The notes under the pieces are model-generated. The model was not told the DNA's origin. It made no database searches and worked only from the letters and a program-made list of their open reading frames with translations. From the NCBI GenBank assembly GCA_016716405.1, contig JADJWK010000003.1:248001-312000 (forward strand): a stretch of 64,000 nucleotides of DNA, written 5' to 3'. The translations under genes were made by a program, and so were the position numbers. Shown here one piece after another: positions 35,331 through 43,837 of the stretch (positions are counted from its first letter, which is position 1; each line of letters starts with the position of its first letter). The DNA is from Candidatus Melainabacteria bacterium (GTDB taxonomy: Bacteria > Cyanobacteriota > Vampirovibrionia > Obscuribacterales > Obscuribacteraceae).

Positions 35331-36134
35331 TCAGTCCTTGAGGAATTCGAAATCCACCGGCGGTGCATCAGCCGGCTCTTCTTTGGCGGGCTTGCGGGCC
35401 TCGACGATACTCATGAGATAGCTTGCCAGAGAAAGGGCCCGGGCCGTCTGGGGGAGATCGAGGATACTGTGCTCGTTGATGCACTTGTATCGGCCGAAAA
35501 AGCCGGCCAGCAGATCGGCGACACCTGCGTTGTCATCATCGGTGGCCGCCGCATCTTTCAGGGGACCTTCTTCGGGATCGAAGGCCTGGCGTATCAGCTC
35601 GACACCGTTTTCCTGGATATTCCCCGAGACTGCCAGCTTGATCTCGTCTTCGATGAGTTGCACGGCATTGGCGATGGCCTGGCCGAAATGGTGGCGCTCG
35701 AACTCTTTCCATGAGCACTGGTAGATGCGCGGATGGAATTGCTCGGCTATATATTCGCCGCAGGGCGGCTCGGGAATCACCATGAGCATCTTGTGCAGTC
35801 CCCAGAGCCTGTCAATCCGGCCGCGCACATCGAGGGGGAACTCCTCGAGATCACGCTCGAAATCATTGAACTTGAGGCTCGGCTCGAAAAAAACGTTGGA
35901 GGCGAAAAAGGATGACACCGCTTCGGTGGTGAAACCCTGCTTGAGAACATTGCAGGTCTCCAGGGTCCAGTCCCACTTGCGCCGTTTGAGCTGCTCCATC
36001 TCCTCCGGAGTGGCAGCCGGTCTTTGCAGGAGCTCACCGCCGCGATTGATCTGGGTCTCGAGCATCTGCTTGACCCTGTCCCGGGGAACCGCCAGGGTGA
36101 GACCGAGGGCGGGAACGGCAGGAAGCTGGTTCAT
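35331..36134 (-). CDS. HEPN-like TIGR02391-type protein
   Basis: The C-terminal part of the 267-residue protein (about 145-245) follows the TIGR02391 (Hypoth_Ymh) pattern: FGQAIANAVQLIEDEIKLAVSG, a Gly-x-LIRQAF segment, a loop, then LLAGFFGRYKCINEH and a final helix ALSLASYLMSIVEA. That family is thought to belong to the HEPN superfamily, with an Arg and a His as possible RNase residues; here they are the R and H of RYKCINEH. The N-terminal 140 residues are helical and not recognised. The start has AGGGAGAA upstream. It is the last of three leftward genes after the kinase and the membrane protein. HEPN assignment is from memory of motif form, so moderate. Confidence 0.7.
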   Translation of the reverse strand: MNQLPAVPALGLTLAVPRDRVKQMLETQINRGGELLQRPAATPEEMEQLKRRKWDWTLETCNVLKQGFTTEAVSSFFASNVFFEPSLKFNDFERDLEEFPLDVRGRIDRLWGLHKMLMVIPEPPCGEYIAEQFHPRIYQCSWKEFERHHFGQAIANAVQLIEDEIKLAVSGNIQENGVELIRQAFDPEEGPLKDAAATDDDNAGVADLLAGFFGRYKCINEHSILDLPQTARALSLASYLMSIVEARKPAKEEPADAPPVDFEFLKD

Positions 36135-36170
36135 GGTTTTTCTCCCTTTTTCATAATCCGGTCGATTCTA

Positions 36171-36902
36171 TCAAGTTTCGCCTTCGAGCTTGGGCATATC
36201 GGGATGATTCTCGTCGGTGAGCCACTGGCTGTACACCAGGGCACTGGCCACGGTGAGTCCCATATTGCAGAGAAATGGCCCGAAGATCACTGTGGAGGTG
36301 ACGAAGTTCAAGCCCACGTAAAGCAGGTCGAGAAGACCCAGGGGAACGAACATCATTCTCGTGTCGTGCCAGCTTCTCTTGAGGGCGGCGAAAGGACCCA
36401 TGTTCTGATCGACTACATAGAACGGAGCCAGTTGCAGTCGCATGAAGAGCAGGGCGCCGGGAAGAACGAAACAGGCGGTGCCCAGGGATGTGAGTATGAC
36501 TGTGATCACCAGCACGAAAAAGGCGCTCATCGATTGCGAAACCGGTCTGAGAAAATCTCCGAACTTCACCGGGATGCCTCGGGCAACTTTGAGACTGACA
36601 TAGATCCAGCCGGCATACAGCCAGCCCAGCATGAAGCCCGGGACAAGCAGACCGGCAAGGGTCCACCAGCCGGCAAAGGATGTATGGAAAATCAGTTTGT
36701 CGATGCCGAGACCGGCAAGCACGGAGAAGACCAGAATGACCACCGGCATGAAGGTGGAGACGAACCAGGCCCCGAATAGAGGAAAGAATTCTTTGAAAGT
36801 GAGCACCCAGGACTGGGCGAACGTGGAGATGGCATAACGGCTGCGCTCTTTGGCCAGCTCGATCTGCATATCGGAAGTGGTGGGCGGCAGCTCAGGAAGC
36901 AT
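36171..36902 (-). CDS. Multispanning membrane protein (DUF975/GDPD-membrane-domain-like)
   Basis: The 243-residue protein has about five or six membrane segments after a 35-residue charged start (VLTFKEFFPLFGAWFV opens the membrane part). The segment FFVLVITVILTSLGTACFVLPGALLFMRLQLAPFYVVDQNMGPFAALKRSW is the pattern of bacterial membrane proteins annotated as DUF975 or GDPD membrane domain. Its start lies inside the end of the Ser/Thr kinase gene (11-bp overlap), so it is coupled and may be the membrane partner or a substrate of the kinase. Confidence 0.75.
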   Translation of the reverse strand: MLPELPPTTSDMQIELAKERSRYAISTFAQSWVLTFKEFFPLFGAWFVSTFMPVVILVFSVLAGLGIDKLIFHTSFAGWWTLAGLLVPGFMLGWLYAGWIYVSLKVARGIPVKFGDFLRPVSQSMSAFFVLVITVILTSLGTACFVLPGALLFMRLQLAPFYVVDQNMGPFAALKRSWHDTRMMFVPLGLLDLLYVGLNFVTSTVIFGPFLCNMGLTVASALVYSQWLTDENHPDMPKLEGET

Positions 36903-37752
36903 GGACCGATCTTACTATCTGACCGAGCCCCTCGTCGAATTCCGCCGCCGACTGGAATCGATCCTCGGGATTCTTCTGGAAACCCAACTGCAGAAACGGT
37001 ATCAACTCCGGGGGAAGCTCCGGCGCCGATAGATCGGGCTCGTCCTGGATATGCATTTTCATCATGATTATCGGGCTCTTGTGCTTGAAGATCTCGCGTC
37101 CGGTTACCATCAGGTAGAGCATGCAGGTGAGCGAATAGATGTCGGAGCGCGCATCCACGTCTCTTCCCATGCACTGCTCCGGGCTCATGAAGCCCGGAGT
37201 GCCGGGAACATAGCCGGTCTCGGTAAGCTTTTTCATATACCGGTCGTTGAGGCTCTTGGCCGTTCCGAAGTCGAGAATCTTGACCAGCTCGGTGTCGGTG
37301 TCGGGACTGTCGATCATAACGTTTTCCGGCTTCATGTCCCGGTGCACGATTCCCTTTTCATGGGCGAAGCCGAGACCCTGGCAGATACCATGGGCGATGG
37401 AGGCTGCATGAGGGAGGCTCAGCCGACCTTTCTCCTTGAGATACTGCCCCAGGGAGAGACCGTTAACTTTCTCCATGACCAGAAAGGGCACACCGTCGTC
37501 ATCGAACCAGAACTCGAAGAGCCCGCAGATATTCGGATGGGACAGTTTGCTCACGAGCTTGGCTTCCCGCTCGAAACGCTCGATCCGCCGTCCGTCCGTG
37601 ACCGGAGCGGCCATGACCTTGATTGCCACCTGGCGATCAAGGAGCAGGTGGGTGGCCTGGAATATGGCGCTATAGCCGCCTGTACCGATGAGCGATTCGA
37701 TGCGGTAATGTTTGCCTACGGTGCGTCCGATCAGATCGCTATACTTGACCAT
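36892..37752 (-). CDS. Soluble Ser/Thr protein kinase (Hanks type)
   Basis: ATG 37752 is chosen for AGGA five bases upstream; an upstream in-frame start would add 20 residues. The 286-residue product is a single complete kinase domain: GTGGYSAIFQA, AIKVM (Lys), HRDMKPENV, LDFGTAKS and GTPGFMSPEQC. No membrane segment or sensor domain is present. It overlaps the membrane-protein gene, and a HEPN-like gene follows, giving a three-gene operon. It resembles the kinase part of the receiver-kinase fusion at 22702. The promoter probably lies in the 50 bp before the divergent gene. Confidence 0.94.
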   Translation of the reverse strand: MVKYSDLIGRTVGKHYRIESLIGTGGYSAIFQATHLLLDRQVAIKVMAAPVTDGRRIERFEREAKLVSKLSHPNICGLFEFWFDDDGVPFLVMEKVNGLSLGQYLKEKGRLSLPHAASIAHGICQGLGFAHEKGIVHRDMKPENVMIDSPDTDTELVKILDFGTAKSLNDRYMKKLTETGYVPGTPGFMSPEQCMGRDVDARSDIYSLTCMLYLMVTGREIFKHKSPIIMMKMHIQDEPDLSAPELPPELIPFLQLGFQKNPEDRFQSAAEFDEGLGQIVRSVHAS

Positions 37753-37859
37753 GAAGATCCTGGTATCTCCGGTGATATCACTGCCGGACCGGGCGGCGAC
37801 AGATGTCAACACCGCCGATCATTGCTACTATATTAGCAGCCTCGAAGACTGTGAGTTCC

Positions 37860-38561
37860 ATGACCGGCGACGCCCACCCACCAGAGCGATTCGAGACCGT
37901 CTACCACCACAGGCGACGGGATTTCTACGCGGATCTGTACAGTCTCAAAGCCGATCTGAAGCAGGGGATCGACTATGTCATCTATTGCCGCCCCGGCAAG
38001 AGCGGGGTGACGGTGGTCGCTCCTCACGGGGGCAATATCGAGTCGGGCACCTCGGAGCTTGCCAGGGCGATCGCCGGTAACGAGCACAACCTTTTCGACT
38101 TCGTATTCATGAACGGGTCTTTCCGCTCCCGCGGCCATGTCACCTCCACCAATTTCATGGACGAACGGCTTGCCTCCCTGCTCTCCCGGAGCCGGATCTG
38201 TGTCTCGCTGCACCGTATGCGGGACAGGCACCATAGGATCTACCTGGGAGGACGCAACCGGGAGCTCAAAGAGCTCGCCTCCGAGCGGCTCTGCGCCATG
38301 GGTTTCATTACCGAGCTGGAGCCTCCCCGCCTGAAAGGAGTCGACAAGAGGAATTTCGTAAACCTGGCCAGCGAACGGGGTCTCCAGGTCGAGATCCCGG
38401 TGCCGGTGGCGGAAGCCCTTCTTCCTGGAGTCAGCGAGTATGCCAGGAGCGCCAGCGTTTATCGTCTCAGGCGGAAAACCTCGCCGTCTTTCCAGGCGTT
38501 CGTCTTTGCCATACGCTCGGCAGTAGATGATTACATGGACAGCAACATGGAACAGCGCTGA
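37860..38561 (+). CDS. Poly-gamma-glutamate hydrolase family protein
   Basis: About 233 residues from ATG 37860 (a longer frame starts at 37803; no good ribosome site decides). The pattern is that of the DUF867/PghP group of zinc-dependent gamma-glutamyl hydrolases, known from phages and Bacillus: YVIYCRPGKSGVTVVAPHGGNIESGTSELARAIAG, then a strand with VSLHRMRD, and a distal GLQVEIP. The conserved His and Glu in APHGGNIE and the His in SLH are likely metal ligands. It has no signal peptide. The TPR gene follows 2 bp later. Substrate untested; a cell-wall gamma-glutamyl link or capsule is possible. Confidence 0.82.
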   Translation: MTGDAHPPERFETVYHHRRRDFYADLYSLKADLKQGIDYVIYCRPGKSGVTVVAPHGGNIESGTSELARAIAGNEHNLFDFVFMNGSFRSRGHVTSTNFMDERLASLLSRSRICVSLHRMRDRHHRIYLGGRNRELKELASERLCAMGFITELEPPRLKGVDKRNFVNLASERGLQVEIPVPVAEALLPGVSEYARSASVYRLRRKTSPSFQAFVFAIRSAVDDYMDSNMEQR

Positions 38562-38563
38562 CT

Positions 38564-39667
38564 ATGGCAAACAGAGAACCCGGACTGGAGGCGCTCAAAG
38601 AGAGGCTGGCAAGAGCCGGCGCCCGGAGCGCCGCAGCCTCGAGACCGGATCCGGACCTGATACCGGCTCTTACCGAGCTGGCTTATTTTTACCATGCTTC
38701 CGGACGTTATCAGGAAGCGGAAGAGCTCTACCGGCAGGCTCTCAATGTGGTGGAGCAGGCCGAGGGCGGCGCCGTCAGCCAGCAGGCTCTGGAGATCATG
38801 CATGCCACAGGCTTTCTGCTTCGATTGCGAGAGCGTTTCTCGGATGCGGAGCCGTTTTACCGGGGCGCCCTGGAGATCTCCCAGATGCTCTACGGGGCCG
38901 ATGATCCCCAGACGGCAAGAAGGCGCAATTATCTGGCCGGGCTCTATTTCGCCTGGGGCAAATTCGACCTGGCCGAGATCGAGGTAGAGGCTTCGCTTGC
39001 CACTTACCGCAAAATTGCCGGTGATGACAGCGAGGTTGTCGGCATAGCCTCCATGGCGCTCACTCTTATAACCAGCCGCCAGGGAAAGAGCGACTCTGCC
39101 CGGGCGCATCTCAAGCGCGCCGCCAGTCTCATGCCCGGCACCCCGCACCAGTGCAAGTTCTCCTCCACCGGGGACCTGGCAGGAGGGTTACTGGTGCTAT
39201 CCAGAGAGAAGTTCAAGCAGGGCAAGCGGGAGGAAGCCGAGATGCTTTTCAGGTACTCGCTTCTGAGCGAGACCGAGTCTCTCTGGCCCGCTCACCCGCT
39301 GGTGGCGGAGAACGTCCAGCTCCTGGCCGATCTCTATCGCTCTCAGTATCTGCCTGCCGAAGCCGAATTCCTCTATCTGAAAGCCCTGGGGATAAGACGG
39401 CGGGTGCTGGGACCGGATCATCTCGATGTGGCAGTGAGCGCCCACAGCCTCGGCAGCTTGTTGCACGAGTCGGGGCGATTCGCGGAAGCCAGGGTCTATC
39501 TGAAAGAGGCTGTCTCCATCCGGGAGAAAGCCGGCTTCCCGCCCCTCCTCGCCAATGCCCTGCGCTCCCTGGCCGCTACCCATCGCGCCCTCAAAGAGGT
39601 CGATGAGGCCCGGGTGCTGGAGGACCGGGCCGAGAAAATCTTCAACGATTACAATCCCCTGGCTTAG
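38564..39667 (+). CDS. TPR protein (kinesin-light-chain-like repeats)
   Basis: The 367-residue protein consists of six to seven TPRs of the 42-residue kinesin-light-chain type, for example GRYQEAEELYRQALNVVEQA, ERFSDAEPFYRGALEISQMLYG and AEAEFLYLKALGIRRRVLGPDHLDVAVSAHSLGSLLHESGRFAEARVY. No signal peptide or enzyme domain is present. It is probably a cytoplasmic scaffold. It starts 2 bp after the poly-gamma-glutamate-hydrolase-like gene, so the two are cotranscribed. Its 3' end overlaps the convergent GT-C gene by 4 bp. Confidence 0.88.
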   Translation: MANREPGLEALKERLARAGARSAAASRPDPDLIPALTELAYFYHASGRYQEAEELYRQALNVVEQAEGGAVSQQALEIMHATGFLLRLRERFSDAEPFYRGALEISQMLYGADDPQTARRRNYLAGLYFAWGKFDLAEIEVEASLATYRKIAGDDSEVVGIASMALTLITSRQGKSDSARAHLKRAASLMPGTPHQCKFSSTGDLAGGLLVLSREKFKQGKREEAEMLFRYSLLSETESLWPAHPLVAENVQLLADLYRSQYLPAEAEFLYLKALGIRRRVLGPDHLDVAVSAHSLGSLLHESGRFAEARVYLKEAVSIREKAGFPPLLANALRSLAATHRALKEVDEARVLEDRAEKIFNDYNPLA

Positions 39668-41241
39668 GGTCTTCTCTTCCAGACGCTTATATAGGCGGTG
39701 ACGTCTCTGCCGGGGGCCACCGAGATCTTGCCTTTCTGGCTGGCATGAGCCTCGAGCCAGCCTCTTACTTGTTGCATCCTGTATTTGTTGGCTTTGAGCA
39801 TGGACATCTTTTTCGAGATATGACGCTGTTGCCAGGGTTTCGACTGCAGATCGGGCGTGGCGTCGATTACCCAGAGCTCGCCGTCTCTGTCCAGGATTTT
39901 CTGGAAACGAGCGTAGAGCTCTGGAAGCCTGTCCGGGTCCTGCATTTTGGCGTTCATATCGGACCAGTCGTTAAAGGTCGGCCTTTTCATGTCGGGATAG
40001 GCGATGCACTCGATGTTCCGGGGCAGATAACGGCAGACCGCCGGAGCGAATCCCTGCCAGGAGACGAAGACCAGGGTCTTTTCCGGAACGCATTGATCGA
40101 CGATCTTCTGGACCACCAGCCTGGAGCTGGTCTCGGGCTCGGTGGAGAGAAGATAGAGGGGGGTAATGAAGATCATCACCCAGATCCCGCTGGTCAGAAA
40201 AAATCGGACTCTCTCCGGCGACCGCCGGAAAAGAGTGTCTATACCGGTTACATACATGATGAAGAGGAGAGGCACGAAGCTCACCGTGTAGCGAAAGCGC
40301 ATGGTGGGCAGGAAGAAGGAAACCAGGAAGCATCCCAGGAGCCCGCAGAGGGTGAGGGCTTTCCAGTACCGGCCGTCGAAGAGGACTTTGCCGTCGTCGT
40401 CTTTGATAATCGCCGCTGGTGCAAGCATGGCCGCGATCAGAAGAAATGTGCAGATCGCCGACTCGAAGCCGCTGCCGTCGCAAACGATGATCATCGGAAG
40501 GAAATCGGGAATGAGCCTGATCATGCTCGATATCTGGTCCCAGAGATCGACTACGTGCTTGAGCTGATAAGAGAGGATAGGGAGCTGGGGAGCGAAAAGG
40601 ACAAGCGAGATGGCGACGCCCAGCAGCCACCGCTTGAGCTCGCTCCAGCCGAACCAGCGCCGGGAAAGACCGACCAGAGCGAGGCCGGCCTGTCCGACGG
40701 GAACGAAGGCGCCCCAGTAATGGGAGTAGACAAGAGCGGCGGTGGCAAGCCCGTAGGCGGGGATCCACCAGGATGAAGCTCTTCTGTCGAGGGATTTGAT
40801 ACAGGCGAAAGTAGAGATGAAAGCAGCGACCACCAGGGTGCCGTAAGGTCTGACCAGATTGCCCCAGCGCACCAGGGACGGAGACAGGGCGGTGAGCAGG
40901 CAGATCTGCAGGTTGAGACGCTCCGGAAGGTCCTTCTTGAAGAGGAAGTAAATCAGTGGAACGGTGAGTGCGCCCATGAGAATGACAGCGAACTTCACGC
41001 TTGCATCGCTGTCCCCGGCGATTTCGGTATAGAGCCTGAGGAGTATGTATGCAAACGGCGCATTGCCGTCGTTTTTCAAATGGGCGACCAGATCGCCCAG
41101 ACCTCCGGTGAGGGCGATTGCGATGCCGTTCGACTCGTCGTCGGTGAGACCGGTCCTCGATACGGTTGCCAGCCGCACCGCCAGAGCAAGAACGGTTAGC
41201 CAGAGAATCTTGGCGGTCAGGATTTTTTTTACGGAAGGCAC
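39664..41241 (-). CDS. GT-C family glycosyltransferase-like membrane protein (PMT_2 type)
   Basis: The 525-residue protein has about ten helices and the layout of ArnT/PMT_2 lipid-linked-sugar transferases: a first helix followed by an acidic extracytoplasmic loop (SRTGLTDDESNG; Asp-Asp is the usual catalytic site), then PFAYILLRLY, FAVILMGALTVPLIYFLFK and a helix bundle, and a soluble C-terminal part of about 150 residues. Such enzymes move a sugar from a polyprenyl carrier to protein or lipid A on the outer face. The start is GTG 41241. It is separated by only 16 bp from the divergent gene, so one of these starts may be further in. Confidence 0.85.
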   Translation of the reverse strand: MPSVKKILTAKILWLTVLALAVRLATVSRTGLTDDESNGIAIALTGGLGDLVAHLKNDGNAPFAYILLRLYTEIAGDSDASVKFAVILMGALTVPLIYFLFKKDLPERLNLQICLLTALSPSLVRWGNLVRPYGTLVVAAFISTFACIKSLDRRASSWWIPAYGLATAALVYSHYWGAFVPVGQAGLALVGLSRRWFGWSELKRWLLGVAISLVLFAPQLPILSYQLKHVVDLWDQISSMIRLIPDFLPMIIVCDGSGFESAICTFLLIAAMLAPAAIIKDDDGKVLFDGRYWKALTLCGLLGCFLVSFFLPTMRFRYTVSFVPLLFIMYVTGIDTLFRRSPERVRFFLTSGIWVMIFITPLYLLSTEPETSSRLVVQKIVDQCVPEKTLVFVSWQGFAPAVCRYLPRNIECIAYPDMKRPTFNDWSDMNAKMQDPDRLPELYARFQKILDRDGELWVIDATPDLQSKPWQQRHISKKMSMLKANKYRMQQVRGWLEAHASQKGKISVAPGRDVTAYISVWKRRP

Positions 41242-41257
41242 AGTGATGGTAATCTAG

Positions 41258-43426
41258 TTGGCCGATGCTCAAACTCTACACTATATTTTGACCGCGAAAG
41301 AGATCATGTTGATGGCCGGCGCCTGGACTCTCGTCCTGGCTTTAGCCCAGAGCTTTGTCAATATCGTCGGCGGCTTCGACCTGGTGGTCCCTTATTTGAT
41401 CTGTTGCGCTTTCGCGGGGATGGCGATTGGCCTGACCGGGGACAGGCCTGGGCGCCCTCTTGTCTCCGGGCTGGTGGTGCTCGCCACGCTCTGCCTGCTC
41501 TGCTTCCTGGCGGCAAGCGGCTATCCGGACGGCGCTCCGGCGCTTGTATCGAGTGTGCTCGCCCGGGAGAAGCCCGGCTTCATCTACCTGCCCACATATC
41601 TTTCGAAGTTCATTCGACCGGAATTATTGAGCACCGCGCTTTTCGTCTTTCTTTTCGGCGCCGTCACCCGGATAATCATGGACGCAGCCCGGTCGGTGAG
41701 AGACGGCGGCAACGCCTCTCTTGCCGCCCTTGCCGGCGCCGCCGCCGGATTCATCCTGCTGGATCTGGCAAACGAGGCTGGTTTGCCGGCTCTCTATTTG
41801 ATCTTTCCCGCCCTCGTTATGATCGGGTACGGAAGAGCCGGCCATCGAGCCGTTCAGCTGGCTTTTGTCGTGATGGCATCCCTGGTGCTTGCCACCTTAT
41901 CTTCGAGCCAGAGCAACTATTCTCGGAAAGCCGATGCTTCCAGGAAGAGGCTCGTCCAGGTGGCGCCGGAGACCCGGTTCTATTCAGGGGACAGCTATTC
42001 CGCGCATCTGCTCAGCAACACCACCGAGCCACTGGCTGTCCTGGTATTGAAGAACAATCTCTTCAGTACCCTGAGCGTCGACCCGCTCATGTCACCTGCA
42101 TCGGTGCGTTATTTCCGGCGCAAGGTCCTCGACTTCGACCCGGCTTTTCTCACCCTGCCCTATCAGATCGGTCTGGAGCCCGGCGATGCCCTGGTCTTGA
42201 GAGCCGGCGCCGGAAATGAGGTGGCCGCGGCGTTGCTTGCCGGCGCCCGGTCGGTGACGGCAGTGGATGAGAGGCGCTTCCTTGCCGGCATGGCCGATTG
42301 GACCGTCAACTCGCCTTACAAGGCACCGGGGGTGGAGCTGGTCGAGGACGATCCCCGGCGGTTTCTCTACCGGAGCAAGAAGAAATTCGATCTCATAGTT
42401 ATCGGCGAGCGGCTGCCGAGCCGGCAGCCCGACCTTCTCTATACCCAGGAGACATTCTATCTGGCTCGCACTCGCCTGAAAGAGAAAGGCAAGCTCCTGG
42501 TTAGCTGCACCGACCCCGAGATCATGTGCCAGTCATACCGGCAGTTGATCGAGACCAGGCTCTATGTTCCGGCGGAGGGTCCTTTCGCTACCAAATACGG
42601 TGCGTTCATGGTGCTCAAGCCCAACTACGATCCTGATATTGCTTTACCCGGGGACAAGCTCGACGGGGACGCCGCGAATTCGTCAGGGTCTTCGTCAGGG
42701 TCTTCGTCAGGGTCGGAACCCGGAAAAATCGACATGGCTCCCATGTGCCAGCAGCCCCTTCCCTTCGGAAGCATGCTGACCAATGAGCGATCGGTGCCCT
42801 TTGGCTCCAGTAGACCGAGCAAGCTCGAGAGCTATCTCTACACGCTCATGATCGCCGTCTTGCTGACCGTAGTCTTCCGGGTCTGTCCGGTCGAGGGCAT
42901 AGCGAGCATAGGCCGGCGCCACATCGTCGCCTTCCTGCTCGGTTTTCTCTTTCTCTTCGAGGTCATGCTCTGTCAGTTCGAGGCAGTGATCATGCTCGGC
43001 GATACTGGATCGGTGCGTTTGTTGTCTACGGTGCTTTGCTGGTCGCTCCTGCCCGGGCTCTATCTGGCCCGGGCAGTGGTCTCTCGCCCGGGACCTCTGC
43101 CGTTGCTGGCCGGCGCCCTGCTCTTTCTGGCTGCCCAGTCCCTGGCCAGTTTCGGTATCGTCCTCGATCCCGCTCTTGCCGGGCTCGGGATTCTCATTCT
43201 AATCGGGGTGACTTTGAGCCTGGGCGCCGCCCTGGTTCATGAGCGTCTCGGGGCGGCCAGCATGACGGCGGTTTTTCTGGGGATGGGAACGGCCATGGCC
43301 CTCAATCGGCTGCCTTTGCAGATAGGCGCACGGGCAGCTACTTTCGTGGCAGTACTGGTCCTGGTCATCCTGATCGGGCGCTCACTATCACGCAGAGAGC
43401 CTCTTATCGACCCTTATCAGGCTTAG
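41258..43426 (+). CDS. Spermidine-synthase-like domain between two membrane-helix bundles
   Basis: The 722-residue frame has about seven N-terminal helices (to about 210), a soluble Rossmann part (about 235-455) and a second bundle of about seven helices (about 525-715). The soluble part is spermidine-synthase-like: ALVLRAGAGNEVAAALLAG for the SAM loop, an acidic AVDERRF, DDPRRFLYRS, then a FDLIVIGERLPS strand and TQETFYLARTRLKEKGKLLVS. The catalytic Asp-rich motif of true spermidine synthases is replaced by GERLP, so polyamine synthesis is unlikely. Start TTG 41258 is weak; ATG 41306 is an option. A 12-bp tandem (TCTTCGTCAGGG) encodes SSGSSSGS near 42686. Confidence 0.85.
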   Translation: MADAQTLHYILTAKEIMLMAGAWTLVLALAQSFVNIVGGFDLVVPYLICCAFAGMAIGLTGDRPGRPLVSGLVVLATLCLLCFLAASGYPDGAPALVSSVLAREKPGFIYLPTYLSKFIRPELLSTALFVFLFGAVTRIIMDAARSVRDGGNASLAALAGAAAGFILLDLANEAGLPALYLIFPALVMIGYGRAGHRAVQLAFVVMASLVLATLSSSQSNYSRKADASRKRLVQVAPETRFYSGDSYSAHLLSNTTEPLAVLVLKNNLFSTLSVDPLMSPASVRYFRRKVLDFDPAFLTLPYQIGLEPGDALVLRAGAGNEVAAALLAGARSVTAVDERRFLAGMADWTVNSPYKAPGVELVEDDPRRFLYRSKKKFDLIVIGERLPSRQPDLLYTQETFYLARTRLKEKGKLLVSCTDPEIMCQSYRQLIETRLYVPAEGPFATKYGAFMVLKPNYDPDIALPGDKLDGDAANSSGSSSGSSSGSEPGKIDMAPMCQQPLPFGSMLTNERSVPFGSSRPSKLESYLYTLMIAVLLTVVFRVCPVEGIASIGRRHIVAFLLGFLFLFEVMLCQFEAVIMLGDTGSVRLLSTVLCWSLLPGLYLARAVVSRPGPLPLLAGALLFLAAQSLASFGIVLDPALAGLGILILIGVTLSLGAALVHERLGAASMTAVFLGMGTAMALNRLPLQIGARAATFVAVLVLVILIGRSLSRREPLIDPYQA

Positions 43427-43837
43427 TGTACACCTGAACTGTACACCAGCTGAAAACCTATGCCGTCTCAAGAAGACATCAAGCAAGACCATGCCAGTGG
43501 TCAAGTGCGGCATATATTGCTTCAAGAATTTGATTGATTTCGAGAAATATATGCCGCACCCGCAACTTGTACCTCGACACACGGATTTCCTCTTAATACC
43601 AGATCAAATACCTGACTTGCTAGGATGCCACCAAATCAATCGATCAGATTCTCTGTGTCAGGGCACTAGTTGATTCGTCGACTGCGGCAGCCTCTATCAC
43701 ACTGATCCGTTTTATTTTATCGATCAATAGTGGCCAGCGCGCTCCCGATCGGTTTGCCTTTGATCACAAGTGATGGAAAGATGCACGAAAGAAGGCCATG
43801 CCAGCTATTCTGGGGCCAGCAGCAAATCCCTTTCGAT
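43427..43837. other. Gene-free stretch with repeats
   Basis: These 411 bp hold no convincing gene and are AT-richer than both neighbours. The left edge has the direct repeat TGTACACC at 43427-43434 and 43440-43447 (13-bp period), just after the stop codon. A long inverted repeat lies at 43505-43559. No T-run follows the hairpin on either strand, so it does not look like an ordinary terminator. No tRNA or tmRNA fold was recognised. Confidence 0.6.
43505..43559. repeat. 14-bp perfect inverted repeat with 27-bp spacer
   Basis: GTGCGGCATATATT (43505-43518) recurs as its exact reverse complement at 43546-43559. Pairing goes on imperfectly into the spacer (about 18 of 21 positions), so the transcript could fold into a long hairpin with a small loop. 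It may be a mobile-element end pair, a recombinase or regulator site, or a processed RNA structure. Confidence 0.85.

Noticed and set aside
39745..40776. 343-codon frame on the + strand
   Set aside because: Antisense to the GT-C membrane protein; the hydrophobic periodicity lies on the - strand.
43505..43559. dif/Xer or tRNA-like site
   Set aside because: Arm length and the 27-bp spacer do not fit the 11-6-11 Xer plan, and no cloverleaf can be drawn.
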